From: Bacillota bacterium
Lineage (GTDB): Bacteria; Bacillota; Clostridia; Lachnospirales; Cellulosilyticaceae
Direction of reading: 5' to 3'
Assembly: GCA_023410675.1 (NCBI GenBank)
Contig: JAEYPM010000036.1
Location: forward strand, 1-35,112
Length of the DNA stretch: 35,112 nt
Every line of letters begins with the position of its first letter. Positions within the stretch are counted from its first letter, which is position 1. The position numbers and the translations under genes were made by a program. The notes under the pieces are model-generated. The model had not been told where the DNA came from, ran no database searches, and worked only from the letters and a program-made list of their open reading frames with translations. Shown piece after piece: positions 17,049 to 24,161 of this stretch.

Positions 17049-17094
17049 TTAATTAGCTTAACTAAATAATAGTATTATACAAAATTTTTGTCAA
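17049..17094 (-). promoter_or_regulatory. Promoter and candidate operator of the ROK-led ten-gene operon
   Basis: Leftward: TTGACA (17089-17094), exactly 17 bases, TATTAT (17066-17071). Directly after the -10, covering the expected transcription start, lies TTAATTAGCTTAACTAA (17049-17065), two 7-base arms with one mismatch around GCT. This resembles TTAGTT/AACTAA half-sites of XylR-like ROK repressors. Inferred: ROK binding here blocks the whole operon. The remaining bases up to 17277 are A+T-rich, and I see no further clear site in them. Confidence 0.65.
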
Positions 17095-17277
17095 TAGGTT
17101 CATATTATTTGGTAATCTTTTATATTTTTAGTCAATAACAAATATTTAATAATTAGTGAGTAATCTTTTCCCCTTTGCTCTGCTCACCTATTATTTTTAA
17201 CAGTCATTTAAAAAAACTTTTGTCTAATCATAAGTATCCCTCTTTAATATTTGGGATTTATGATGTATGATATTAAC

Positions 17278-17313
17278 AAATTAAGTTATGCAGTATGCTA
17301 CATAACTTAATTT
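17278..17313 (+). promoter_or_regulatory. Perfect 13-bp inverted repeat upstream of nagB (candidate operator)
   Basis: AAATTAAGTTATG (17278-17290) and CATAACTTAATTT (17301-17313) are exact inverted copies with a 10-base spacer. The centre is about 72 bases before the nagB start and on a different site from the ROK promoter. TTAACA and TATGCT within and beside it could be a weak promoter (spacer only 15), so the promoter is not assigned. A regulator site (ROK or DeoR) is the likely role; no T-run follows, so it is not a terminator. Confidence 0.6.
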
Positions 17314-17367
17314 AGGTACTTCTATTCAAAAGATAAATTCTATATACAGAAAAGAGGGATATTGCAA

Positions 17368-18099
17368 ATGAATATTATAGTCTCTTCAAGCTACGAAACA
17401 TTAAGTGATATCGCTGCCAAAAAGGTCATAGAAGTCATTAATAAAAAACCTAATGCAGTAATCGGCCTTGCTACTGGAAGTACACCAATGGGGCTTTATG
17501 ACAAACTAGTCACTTATTACAAAGAAAAAAAAGTTGATTTTTCAAAGGTGACCTCTTTTAATCTAGATGAATATGTTGGTCTTCCAGCTCATCACCCACA
17601 AAGCTATCGATATTTCATGAACAATAATTTTTTTAATCATATTAATATTGATCCTAAAAATACACATCTTCCAAATGGAATGGCACAAGATATTGAATTA
17701 GAGTGTAAAAACTACGATACAATGCTTGAGAAAAGTAATAGCATCGATATTCAAATACTTGGAATAGGAACCAATGGGCACATTGGTTTTAATGAACCTA
17801 ATGACACGTTAATAGTTGGTACACATGTCGCTGCTCTTGCCAAAGAGACTCTAAAGGCTAATTCACACTTTTTTAGTACCATTAGTGAAGTCCCTACCAA
17901 GGCTATCACTATGGGAATCGGTAATATAATAAAGGCAAAAGAGATTGTGTTACTTGCAAACGGCAATGTAAAATCAGATATCATAAGAAAGCTGCTTAAT
18001 GATGAGATTAGTACACAGACTCCAGCTTCTCTATTAAAATTACATCCTCATGTAACCCTCATTGTGGATAGTCTTGCTGGAAAATTTATTAATGAATAA
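17368..18099 (+). CDS. nagB: Glucosamine-6-phosphate deaminase
   Basis: About 243 residues, the length of Bacillus-type NagB. Converts glucosamine 6-phosphate to fructose 6-phosphate plus ammonia in the cytoplasm. Seen: phosphate loop ATGSTP (residues 35-40), FNLDEY with catalytic Asp67, and GIGTNGHIGFNEP (132-144) with His138 and Glu143. The Asn at 136, where the E. coli enzyme has Asp, is as in Bacillus NagB. Start: a TTG at 17362 lies too close to GAGGG, whereas ATG 17368 has a 9-base spacer and starts MNIIV. No nagA gene lies beside it. Divergent from the ROK operon and convergent with a DeoR regulator; a perfect palindrome upstream suggests control. It would be the exit step of the proposed amino-sugar pathway. 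Confidence 0.95.
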   Translation: MNIIVSSSYETLSDIAAKKVIEVINKKPNAVIGLATGSTPMGLYDKLVTYYKEKKVDFSKVTSFNLDEYVGLPAHHPQSYRYFMNNNFFNHINIDPKNTHLPNGMAQDIELECKNYDTMLEKSNSIDIQILGIGTNGHIGFNEPNDTLIVGTHVAALAKETLKANSHFFSTISEVPTKAITMGIGNIIKAKEIVLLANGNVKSDIIRKLLNDEISTQTPASLLKLHPHVTLIVDSLAGKFINE

Positions 18100-18116
18100 A
18101 ATCTTGATTGCACATA

Positions 18117-18153
18117 AAAAAGACAGGACTTGTCATTTAAGTCCTGTCTTTTT
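18117..18153. terminator. Bidirectional intrinsic terminator between nagB and DeoR gene
   Basis: AAAAAGACAGGACTT and AAGTCCTGTCTTTTT form a perfect 15-bp stem around a 7-base loop, with A-run and T-run on the two sides. Serves both convergent genes. Confidence 0.93.
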
Positions 18154-18159
18154 CCTTAC

Positions 18160-18936
18160 TTATTGGTCACAAACAATCTGTTTAATCTGATGCTTATCAC
18201 AAAAATCCTTCCACTCCTCCTCTAATTCTTTATCTGTCACAATATAATCGATCTTACTCAGTTCAATCACTCTATGCATGGATATCTTCTGCATCTTTGT
18301 ATGGTCAACAGCCAGTATAACCTCTCTTGCACATGCTATGATGGCTTTTTTAATTTCTACCTCTAACTCATTGGCATCCATAACACCCTTATTTAAATCT
18401 ACGCCTTTACAAGATATGACTGCCTTATCTGCATAATAGTTTTTTATATTTTCTTTGGCAGTAGGACCAATTAAAGAAAGAGATTTCTTACGGAGAATGC
18501 CACCCGTTGATACTACATTAAGATCTTCATACGTACTTAATTCAGTAAGAACACTAATAGAATTGGTCACAACTGTGAGTGTTTTATTTTGTCCAATATT
18601 TTTAGCAATTTCTAAACATGTTGTACTTGAGTCTAACATAATAACTTCACCGTTATTGAGCATATCGGATATAGCCATTGCAATCTTCTGCTTACTCCCT
18701 ATATTCTCTTTTACACGCATGCTAAAAGGAGTATCCTCTATATCTTTACCCGTGGTTTCAATATATATTGCTCCACCATATGTCCTTTTAACAATTCCTT
18801 CTTTTTCTATCTTTTCTAAGTCTCTTCGTATGGTTTCTTCCGTTACATCAAAACGTTTGCTTAAATCGATCACCTTAACTGACTTTTCTTTTTGAGCAAG
18901 TTCTTTAATATATTTTTGTCTTTCTAAAGCAAGCAT
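18160..18936 (-). CDS. DeoR/GlpR-family transcriptional regulator of sugar metabolism
   Basis: 258 residues. Residues about 1-60 form the DeoR helix-turn-helix (ERQKYIKELAQKEKSVKVIDLSKRFDVTEETIRRDLEKIEKEGIVKRTYGGA, a near-perfect family match). Residues about 75-235 are the ISOCOT-like sensor (LNNGEVIMLDSSTTCLEIAK, LTVVTNSISVLTEL, VVSTGGILRKKSLSLIGPTA, KAVISCKGVD). DeoR proteins of this type usually sense a sugar phosphate and repress nearby catabolic genes. AGGG precedes the ATG with a short spacer. Convergent with nagB. Three evenly spaced TGTTTT boxes upstream of its own start suggest autoregulation. Together with the ROK and AraC genes it makes three regulators in 13 kb. Confidence 0.93.
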   Translation of the reverse strand: MLALERQKYIKELAQKEKSVKVIDLSKRFDVTEETIRRDLEKIEKEGIVKRTYGGAIYIETTGKDIEDTPFSMRVKENIGSKQKIAMAISDMLNNGEVIMLDSSTTCLEIAKNIGQNKTLTVVTNSISVLTELSTYEDLNVVSTGGILRKKSLSLIGPTAKENIKNYYADKAVISCKGVDLNKGVMDANELEVEIKKAIIACAREVILAVDHTKMQKISMHRVIELSKIDYIVTDKELEEEWKDFCDKHQIKQIVCDQ

Positions 18937-18965
18937 AGTACCCTCCCATCCATATTCCCGTTTTT

Positions 18966-18992
18966 TGTTTTATGTTGTTTTCTGTTTGTTTT
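18966..18992 (-). promoter_or_regulatory. Three helically phased TGTTTT boxes upstream of the DeoR gene
   Basis: TGTTTT occurs at 18966-18971, 18976-18981 and 18987-18992, spaced 10 and 11 bp, all on the same strand, so they face one side of the helix. DeoR-family regulators commonly bind tandem short direct repeats. The array begins 30 bp before the DeoR start codon. I found no similar array elsewhere in the window. Operator role inferred. Confidence 0.5.
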
Positions 18993-19071
18993 ATTTGATT
19001 TTATCACATATTTCTTCTTTTTAAAACAGGTTTATCCTAGAAAAATACAACCTTGTAAAAATCACCTAATA

Positions 19072-19110
19072 AAAAGAACCTATATCTCTAAAAAAAGTAT
19101 AGGCTCTTTC
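19072..19110 (-). terminator. Terminator of the 192-residue unknown gene
   Basis: AAAGAACCTATA and TATAGGCTCTTT pair with one mismatch around an A-rich loop of about 13 bases, downstream of the leftward gene ending at 19143. T-rich sequence follows on that strand. Moderate stem, plausible intrinsic terminator. Confidence 0.6.
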
Positions 19111-19142
19111 AAGATGCTTATTATTAATTAGTTATATTCAAA

Positions 19143-19721
19143 TTAATTAGTTCTTATAGAGTTCATCATACTTCTAGCAACGGGGCGCCATTCTTTCATA
19201 TCATCTAATGGGAACATGAAATGTATGATTACTAACTTTCCTTGCAACTCTGTAAGACAAATATAGTTATATAAATGATTTGTTGTTGTTGAAACTTCAT
19301 AATACGCAACGTTTTTAATATTAATTACCTTGATACCACTACCTAAAATTTTATCGATAAAACCTGATTGTGGCAATGAAAGGTCAAGGTCTTGTTTGTA
19401 ATCCTTAATACCAAAGTCTGTCATTTTTATATCTGTACGTTGTACATAAACTTGTATCGCTGTACCTTGTATATTATATACTTCATCAGGCTTTGTATTT
19501 AAAATTTCTTTGTTTTTTGCTTGTGATTTGGTAACCTTTTCTAGATCACTAGGTACAGCCATTGTAAGCTTACCACGCAGAAATTCTCTTTCAACGAGTT
19601 CTATATATGTATCATTCACCTCAAAACTTTTTTTAACATGACTAGAAAAGTTCTCCGAATAATATCTCCATCCATAAAACACTAATGATACAAAAAGGAC
19701 AAGATAAACTAACTTTTTCAC
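19143..19721 (-). CDS. Membrane-anchored extracellular protein of unknown function (PsbP/DcrB-like end)
   Basis: 192 residues. One N-terminal hydrophobic segment (residues about 4-20, LVYLVLFVSLVFYGWRYY) without a clear cleavage site suggests a signal anchor with the rest outside. The body alternates beta strands (LTMAVPSDLEKVT; IQVYVQRTDIKM; VAYYEVSTTTNHLYNYICLTELQGKLVIIHFMFP) and ends EWRPVARSMMNSIRTN, a helix ending in the NSI motif seen in PsbP/DcrB-like lipoproteins. The family match is weak. GTG start, with GGGGGG 8 bases upstream. Stands alone between its own terminator and a promoter at 19791-19819. Function unknown. Confidence 0.75.
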   Translation of the reverse strand: MKKLVYLVLFVSLVFYGWRYYSENFSSHVKKSFEVNDTYIELVEREFLRGKLTMAVPSDLEKVTKSQAKNKEILNTKPDEVYNIQGTAIQVYVQRTDIKMTDFGIKDYKQDLDLSLPQSGFIDKILGSGIKVINIKNVAYYEVSTTTNHLYNYICLTELQGKLVIIHFMFPLDDMKEWRPVARSMMNSIRTN

Positions 19722-19790
19722 TTTTAGTTCCCCCCTATAATTGGATACTATTTTATGCTATAGCTTAACCCTATTTCTATGTATAATCAA

Positions 19791-19819
19791 ATCTTATATT
19801 AATAATCTATATTTGTCAA
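19791..19819 (-). promoter_or_regulatory. Promoter for the 192-residue membrane protein gene
   Basis: Leftward TTGACA (19814-19819), 17 bases, TAAGAT (19791-19796), giving a leader of about 60 bases before GTG 19721. The -35 is a perfect consensus; the -10 matches four of six. Confidence 0.5.
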
Positions 19820-19924
19820 AATATTTTAGTCCTAATCAGCCCATGCTAATACTATTTTATTCTAAATTTATATAAATATAAATACTTTATAAAAATAAAA
19901 GTATAAAATTTAAAATTTATTAAC

Positions 19925-19940
19925 ATTTATCATGATAAAT
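19925..19940. promoter_or_regulatory. Perfect 16-bp palindrome in the metY upstream region
   Basis: ATTTATCATGATAAAT is a perfect dyad in an otherwise very A+T-rich stretch (19820-20019) that holds no gene and no riboswitch I can recognise. It lies about 80 bp upstream of the metY -35. Could be a regulator site or chance in A+T-rich DNA. Confidence 0.35.
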
Positions 19941-20019
19941 TTCTAAATTTATATCTTAAAAACATCATAGTGTGAGCAATATATATAGTAATTTTATTTT
20001 TTAGGTGTCTTTATTTGTA

Positions 20020-20049
20020 TTGACAGCTCATGAAAACACATGGTAGTAT
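20020..20049 (+). promoter_or_regulatory. metY promoter
   Basis: Perfect TTGACA (20020-20025), 18 bases, TAGTAT (20044-20049). The expected start is about 25-30 bases before the ATG at 20080, so the leader is too short for a SAM riboswitch; none is visible upstream either. Confidence 0.7.
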
Positions 20050-20079
20050 ATTTTAATTCGATAAATAAGGAGGAAAAAA

Positions 20080-21345
20080 ATGAGGATCGAAACAAAATGT
20101 ATCCAAGAGGGGTATACTCCTCAAAACGGAGAACCTAGAGTATTACCTATCTATCAGAGTACTACCTTTAAATATGACTCAACAGAGCAAGTAGCAAGGC
20201 TATTTGATATGCCTACCGAAGGCTATATGTATTCAAGAATTTGGAATCCAACAGTAGATGCTGTGGAAAAGAAGATTGCTGCACTAGAAGGTGGTATTGC
20301 TGCATTATGTACTACTTCTGGTCAATCTGCTTCTTTATTTTCTATACTCAATATTGCAAAATCAGGGGATCATATTATTAGCACCAGTACCATATATGGA
20401 GGTACTTTCAACCTATTTGCCGTGACTTTAAAAAAATTTGGCATTGATGTTACTTTTGTAAATCCTGATGCCGATGAAGAAACTATTTCACAGGCCTTTA
20501 GTACAAATACAAAAGCAGTATTTGGTGAAACAATAGCAAACCCATCTCTTGTGGTATTAGATATTGAAAAGTTTGCAAAAATTGCCCATCAAAACAATGT
20601 TCCACTCATTATTGACAATACATTCCCAACCCCTATCTTATGCAGGCCTATTGAGTTTGGTGCTGATATTGTTGTTCATTCAACCACTAAATATATGGAT
20701 GGACATGCTGTTCAAGTGGGTGGTGTTATTGTAGATAGTGGTAATTTCAATTGGGCAAATGGAAAATTTGATGATTTTACTACGCCTGATGAATCTTATC
20801 ACGGCCTTATTTATACCAAAGACTTTGGTAAATTTGCTTATATCATCAAAGCTCGTTTTCAACTGATGCGTGATATTGGTGCTTATCCGTCTGCTCAAGA
20901 CGCATTTTTATTAAACCTAGGCTTAGAAACCCTTGCATTACGTGTGCAAAGACATAGCAACAATGCCCTTGAAACAGCAAAATTCTTAGAATCCCATGAC
21001 AAAGTAGAATTTGTAAACTACCCTGGTCTTCCTTCAAATAAATATTACGCATTAACATGTAAATATACGCCTGAAGGCTGTAGTGGTGTTATATCTTTCT
21101 CTATAAAAGGAGGACGTGAAGCCGGCGTAAGGTTTATGAATGCACTTAAACTTGCAGCTATTGTTGTACATGTAGCTGACGCTAGAACCTGCGTTCTTCA
21201 CCCAGCCAGTGCTACACATCGCCAACTTTCTGACGATCAGCTTATAGCATGTGGTATTACTCCAGGGCTTGTAAGACTCTCTGTAGGTATCGAAAATGTC
21301 CAAGATATTATAGAAGATTTAGCTCAGGCTTTAGAACAAGTTTAA
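20080..21345 (+). CDS. metY: O-acetylhomoserine sulfhydrylase (O-acetylhomoserine aminocarboxypropyltransferase)
   Basis: 421 residues, standard length for MetY. A PLP enzyme of the Cys/Met metabolism family that makes homocysteine from O-acetylhomoserine and sulfide (or takes methanethiol to methionine). Seen: N-terminal PIYQSTTFKYDS and YSRIWNPTVDAVEKKIAALEGG, LIIDNTFPTPIL with the PLP-contact Asp179, and HSTTKYMDGH with the PLP lysine Lys204. The insert around residues 215-250 (VDSGNFNWANGKFDDFTTPDESYHGL) is characteristic of MetY as opposed to MetB/MetC. AAGGAGG lies 7 bases before the ATG. A monocistronic unit with its own promoter and a perfect hairpin terminator. Unrelated in function to the neighbouring sugar genes. 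Confidence 0.95.
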   Translation: MRIETKCIQEGYTPQNGEPRVLPIYQSTTFKYDSTEQVARLFDMPTEGYMYSRIWNPTVDAVEKKIAALEGGIAALCTTSGQSASLFSILNIAKSGDHIISTSTIYGGTFNLFAVTLKKFGIDVTFVNPDADEETISQAFSTNTKAVFGETIANPSLVVLDIEKFAKIAHQNNVPLIIDNTFPTPILCRPIEFGADIVVHSTTKYMDGHAVQVGGVIVDSGNFNWANGKFDDFTTPDESYHGLIYTKDFGKFAYIIKARFQLMRDIGAYPSAQDAFLLNLGLETLALRVQRHSNNALETAKFLESHDKVEFVNYPGLPSNKYYALTCKYTPEGCSGVISFSIKGGREAGVRFMNALKLAAIVVHVADARTCVLHPASATHRQLSDDQLIACGITPGLVRLSVGIENVQDIIEDLAQALEQV

Positions 21346-21368
21346 TCATTACCATATTAAATATAAAG

Positions 21369-21413
21369 AAAGAAGAAGAAATAAGTTGTTCTATACTCAT
21401 TTCTTCTTCTTTT
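21369..21413. terminator. Bidirectional terminator between metY and the 545-residue secreted protein gene
   Basis: AAAGAAGAAGAAAT and ATTTCTTCTTCTTT form a perfect 14-bp stem with a 16-base loop. The stem is almost purely A/G on one strand. T-rich end for metY and A-rich start for the convergent gene ending at 21423. Confidence 0.8.
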
Positions 21414-21422
21414 ATGTTAAGG

Positions 21423-23060
21423 CTATTTCCAATACTGCTGTGGAATAAATCCAAACAGTACAGGGGCAGCAGAACCATTAGGTAGCATGTAGGCAAATTG
21501 ATTGGCTTCATTTTCTTTAACCATGCCTACAAGGGCTGCTATTTTTTTATTAGAAAGTATCTCTTCTGATGGGATATTAAACACTTTGTTTTGTCCCCAT
21601 AAAATAGCTCCTTGGAAAGCACCACCTCTTGCATTTAAAATAATACCCATATCTTTTTGATTTTGCAGCGTGATATAATAAGTAACACCATAATTTCCTT
21701 TATTCTTTACTACTTCTCCTGTTAATGCATCTTTTCCTACAACCCATTCTTCTTCTCCTTGCCCAATAGTCAGCATGGTTGGTTCATTGATATCTGATGC
21801 ATCAATATAATAATATTTTTCAGTCACCTCATAAGTCCCTCGTATATGTCTATCTTTACTTAGAGGATTAAGCTTTTCTACAGCACTTAATGGCGTATTA
21901 TAATCTAGTGCTGCCACAGTTAGGGTTATATTTCCTTCACTAATCACATCAAGCATACCCGATATAACCTGCTCCTCTTTCCATGGCTTAATCTTAGATG
22001 AATCGTAGATACAAAGAGTCTGTCCTGGTTTTAACTGATACTTTTTACCATTTGATCCTTTAAAATAGTCTCTTAAAGAGGCTTGACCGCTTCCCAATAT
22101 ATCCATACTCGGTCCTTTAACTGCCTCATTTTTGACCTGCATAGATATCTCTTTACTCTCATTTGATGTAACCAAAAGCAGAAGTTTCTTTTGAACACTT
22201 GTAGCATTTTGATGATGCAGTAAAACTCTGCTCTCTCCTTCAAACTGATCTTTATAGAGAATACCACTTGAGTTAATACGTTCAGGCGAATTGCTCACGA
22301 TCAGTCTTCCTTTTTTATCTTCTATGGTGACATTCGCCACCTTATTAAAGGTATTGTAATCTTTATCTATGTATCCTTCTAATAAATCGCCTTGCTTACC
22401 TTTTTTAAACAAGTAATAACCATCTCTCTTAATGACTTCTGTTCCTACTTGAACAATACAGGTTTTAGGATCTGACCATCTCCCCCATTCATCTTGTACC
22501 TGAAAGGTTATTTCATATTTTCCCTCTTTAGAAAAATATCTTGGTTTACCTAATACCTTGGTTCCATTTGTCGTTATATTTTTATAACTCCATCTCTGGC
22601 TTTTAATTCTTAATTCATCCTCATTCAGGTAGGTATATACAAAACCAATCTTTTCTCCTATGGCATAACATTCTTTATCTACGCCAAAAGAAGCAATTTC
22701 AATACCTCTTTTACCCTGAATAACGATTTTTTTACTACTCCAATCACTCCAAACACCTGCAGCATCCTTTACTCTCAAAAAGACCTCATATTGTCCTGGA
22801 TTTACATTTTTAAGAAGTGTTTGAACGCTCGATGCCACTTTCTTCTCTCCCTTTAAAACAATCATCCACTCTTTTCGCACGATGATTTGCTTTGAAGGAC
22901 TATAACTTTGGTCAATCACTTTTATTGGTTCACCTTGCTGATAAGCTTCTTTTTCAAACGCAAACTTTGCTATTGGTTTTACTACAGCTGCTGTTACTAT
23001 CAAAATAAGCAGTGAACACATAGTGGAAATCCAAAACACAGAAAATAATCTTTTTCTCAT
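21423..23060 (-). CDS. Large secreted or membrane-anchored beta-rich protein
   Basis: About 545 residues. Start at ATG 23060 (MRKRLFSVFW), preceded by GGGAG with 5 bases; an in-frame start at 23075 lacks a site. A hydrophobic N-terminal segment (about 5-30) is a signal peptide or anchor. Two tandem Ig/PKD-like domains follow, each ending in an aromatic signature (GVWSDWSSKKIVIQ and EWGRWSDPKTCIVQV, residues about 30-200). The C-terminus (NYGVTYYITLQNQKDMGIILNARGGAFQGAILW) resembles the C-terminal module found in many clostridial copper-amine-oxidase-N-terminal or S-layer-type proteins. It lies downstream of three small genes on the same strand (22-base gap). Probably acts at the cell surface; function unknown. 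Confidence 0.75.
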   Translation of the reverse strand: MRKRLFSVFWISTMCSLLILIVTAAVVKPIAKFAFEKEAYQQGEPIKVIDQSYSPSKQIIVRKEWMIVLKGEKKVASSVQTLLKNVNPGQYEVFLRVKDAAGVWSDWSSKKIVIQGKRGIEIASFGVDKECYAIGEKIGFVYTYLNEDELRIKSQRWSYKNITTNGTKVLGKPRYFSKEGKYEITFQVQDEWGRWSDPKTCIVQVGTEVIKRDGYYLFKKGKQGDLLEGYIDKDYNTFNKVANVTIEDKKGRLIVSNSPERINSSGILYKDQFEGESRVLLHHQNATSVQKKLLLLVTSNESKEISMQVKNEAVKGPSMDILGSGQASLRDYFKGSNGKKYQLKPGQTLCIYDSSKIKPWKEEQVISGMLDVISEGNITLTVAALDYNTPLSAVEKLNPLSKDRHIRGTYEVTEKYYYIDASDINEPTMLTIGQGEEEWVVGKDALTGEVVKNKGNYGVTYYITLQNQKDMGIILNARGGAFQGAILWGQNKVFNIPSEEILSNKKIAALVGMVKENEANQFAYMLPNGSAAPVLFGFIPQQYWK

Positions 23061-23082
23061 AGATACTCCCTTCACTACTTGT

Positions 23083-23583
23083 TCAAATTTCAGTATTTCT
23101 TAATGTCTCAACTGTAATACTTAGTTCCTGAATTCTTGTGGCTAAAACATCACATATCTTTCGGTCTAGAACAAAAGTGAATGGGTAGCCTTCATATTCT
23201 TTAATGAACTCTCCTACAGTTAGTTTACGCTGCTTTTCTTTATTTTTCTCATCATAAATACCAATAATTTTTTTATCTGAAAAATATAATACAATTTTAT
23301 TATTTATGGTTGTAAAAGTATAAGCATAATTCGTTACACTATAGTTCTTAAACATCTTCTCAATTTCTTGCACAAATTGTATAAGCTTTTTGGGATTATG
23401 GATTGTTGTTCCGTCCACTTGTCTGATTTTGTATATAGCTTCTCTTAACTGCCTTATTCGGTACTCATAAGCTTCTAACAAAATACCAATTGCATTCTTC
23501 ATGACTATTCTCGTTTTAGATTCAGCATAGTAATTATGCCCGCTTCGCTGTGGTTTTTCTGGAAACTTATATACCTTTGCCAT
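23083..23583 (-). CDS. Conserved-looking 166-residue protein of unknown function
   Basis: No family recognised. The N-terminus is basic and polar (MAKVYKFPEKPQRSGHNYYAES). A long amphipathic helix (residues about 22-75, AIGILLEAYEYRIRQLREAIYKIRQV) follows, then strands (YAYTFTTINNKIVLYFSDKKIIGIY) and a C-terminal helical part. No signal peptide or membrane segment, so cytoplasmic. AGGGAGGGG lies directly upstream of the ATG. It sits 31 bases after the YfbU-like gene and 22 before the large secreted protein gene, probably in one transcript. Confidence 0.65.
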   Translation of the reverse strand: MAKVYKFPEKPQRSGHNYYAESKTRIVMKNAIGILLEAYEYRIRQLREAIYKIRQVDGTTIHNPKKLIQFVQEIEKMFKNYSVTNYAYTFTTINNKIVLYFSDKKIIGIYDEKNKEKQRKLTVGEFIKEYEGYPFTFVLDRKICDVLATRIQELSITVETLRNTEI

Positions 23584-23614
23584 CCTTCCCCTCCCTCTGT
23601 CCTTTTATTATTTA

Positions 23615-24127
23615 CTAAGCATCAATCATATGGAATATCTCTTCCTTTGTGAGTTCATCCTTGTTCGTTGCTTTTTTCCATTGATCAAGCATTCTTCTAT
23701 ACTTAGGTAGTTTAGGAGCATGACTATTATAATCTGTATCCTTACCATTATATTGTAATTCTTTATAACGATCTAATTTTAATATAAAATACTTGGTGTA
23801 CGCGTACCTTTTATACTCATCTTTATCATTTGAATCAAATCCATCAAACTTAATCATATACTCCGTAAGTCCTTGCTTGTCCTCTAATTTCCTATAAGAA
23901 AACGTAATTGCTCGGAACATATCTAATATATCGAGTACTTCTTTACATTCTTCTTCCTTTATCACAACATCTGATATCGTTTCAAACAAATCTTGATAAT
24001 GAAGTTCATAGCCCTCTTCTAAAACTTCTCGGCAATTGCTATAAAAGTCAGCATCCTCTTTGCTGAGTGCCTCTAATATTTTATACTGATTAATGAGCAT
24101 GAGTCTTTCTATAGGTTTTAACTCCAT
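23615..24127 (-). CDS. YfbU family protein (UPF0304)
   Basis: 170 residues, the family length (E. coli YfbU about 164). Matching blocks: MELKPIERLMLINQYKILEAL at the start (E. coli has a similar RLxLxNQYKxxxxL), VLEEGYELHYQDLF, CKEVLDILDMFRAITFSYRKL, FDGFDSNDKDEYKRYAYTKYFI, YNSHAPKLPKYRRMLDQWK and the EEIFHMIDA end. The fold is all-alpha; the biochemical function is not established. AAGGGGGG precedes the ATG. Second of four same-strand genes with 31-34 base gaps. The family is patchy in Firmicutes, so the setting beside a papain-fold protein and a secreted protein is of interest. Confidence 0.85.
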   Translation of the reverse strand: MELKPIERLMLINQYKILEALSKEDADFYSNCREVLEEGYELHYQDLFETISDVVIKEEECKEVLDILDMFRAITFSYRKLEDKQGLTEYMIKFDGFDSNDKDEYKRYAYTKYFILKLDRYKELQYNGKDTDYNSHAPKLPKYRRMLDQWKKATNKDELTKEEIFHMIDA

Positions 24128-24161
24128 ATATCTAATCCCCCCTTAGATTTATGATCTCATA

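Noticed and set aside
19737..20079. Possible SAM (S-box) or T-box element before metY
   Set aside because: No conserved riboswitch core is visible, and a consensus promoter close to the start leaves only a short leader.
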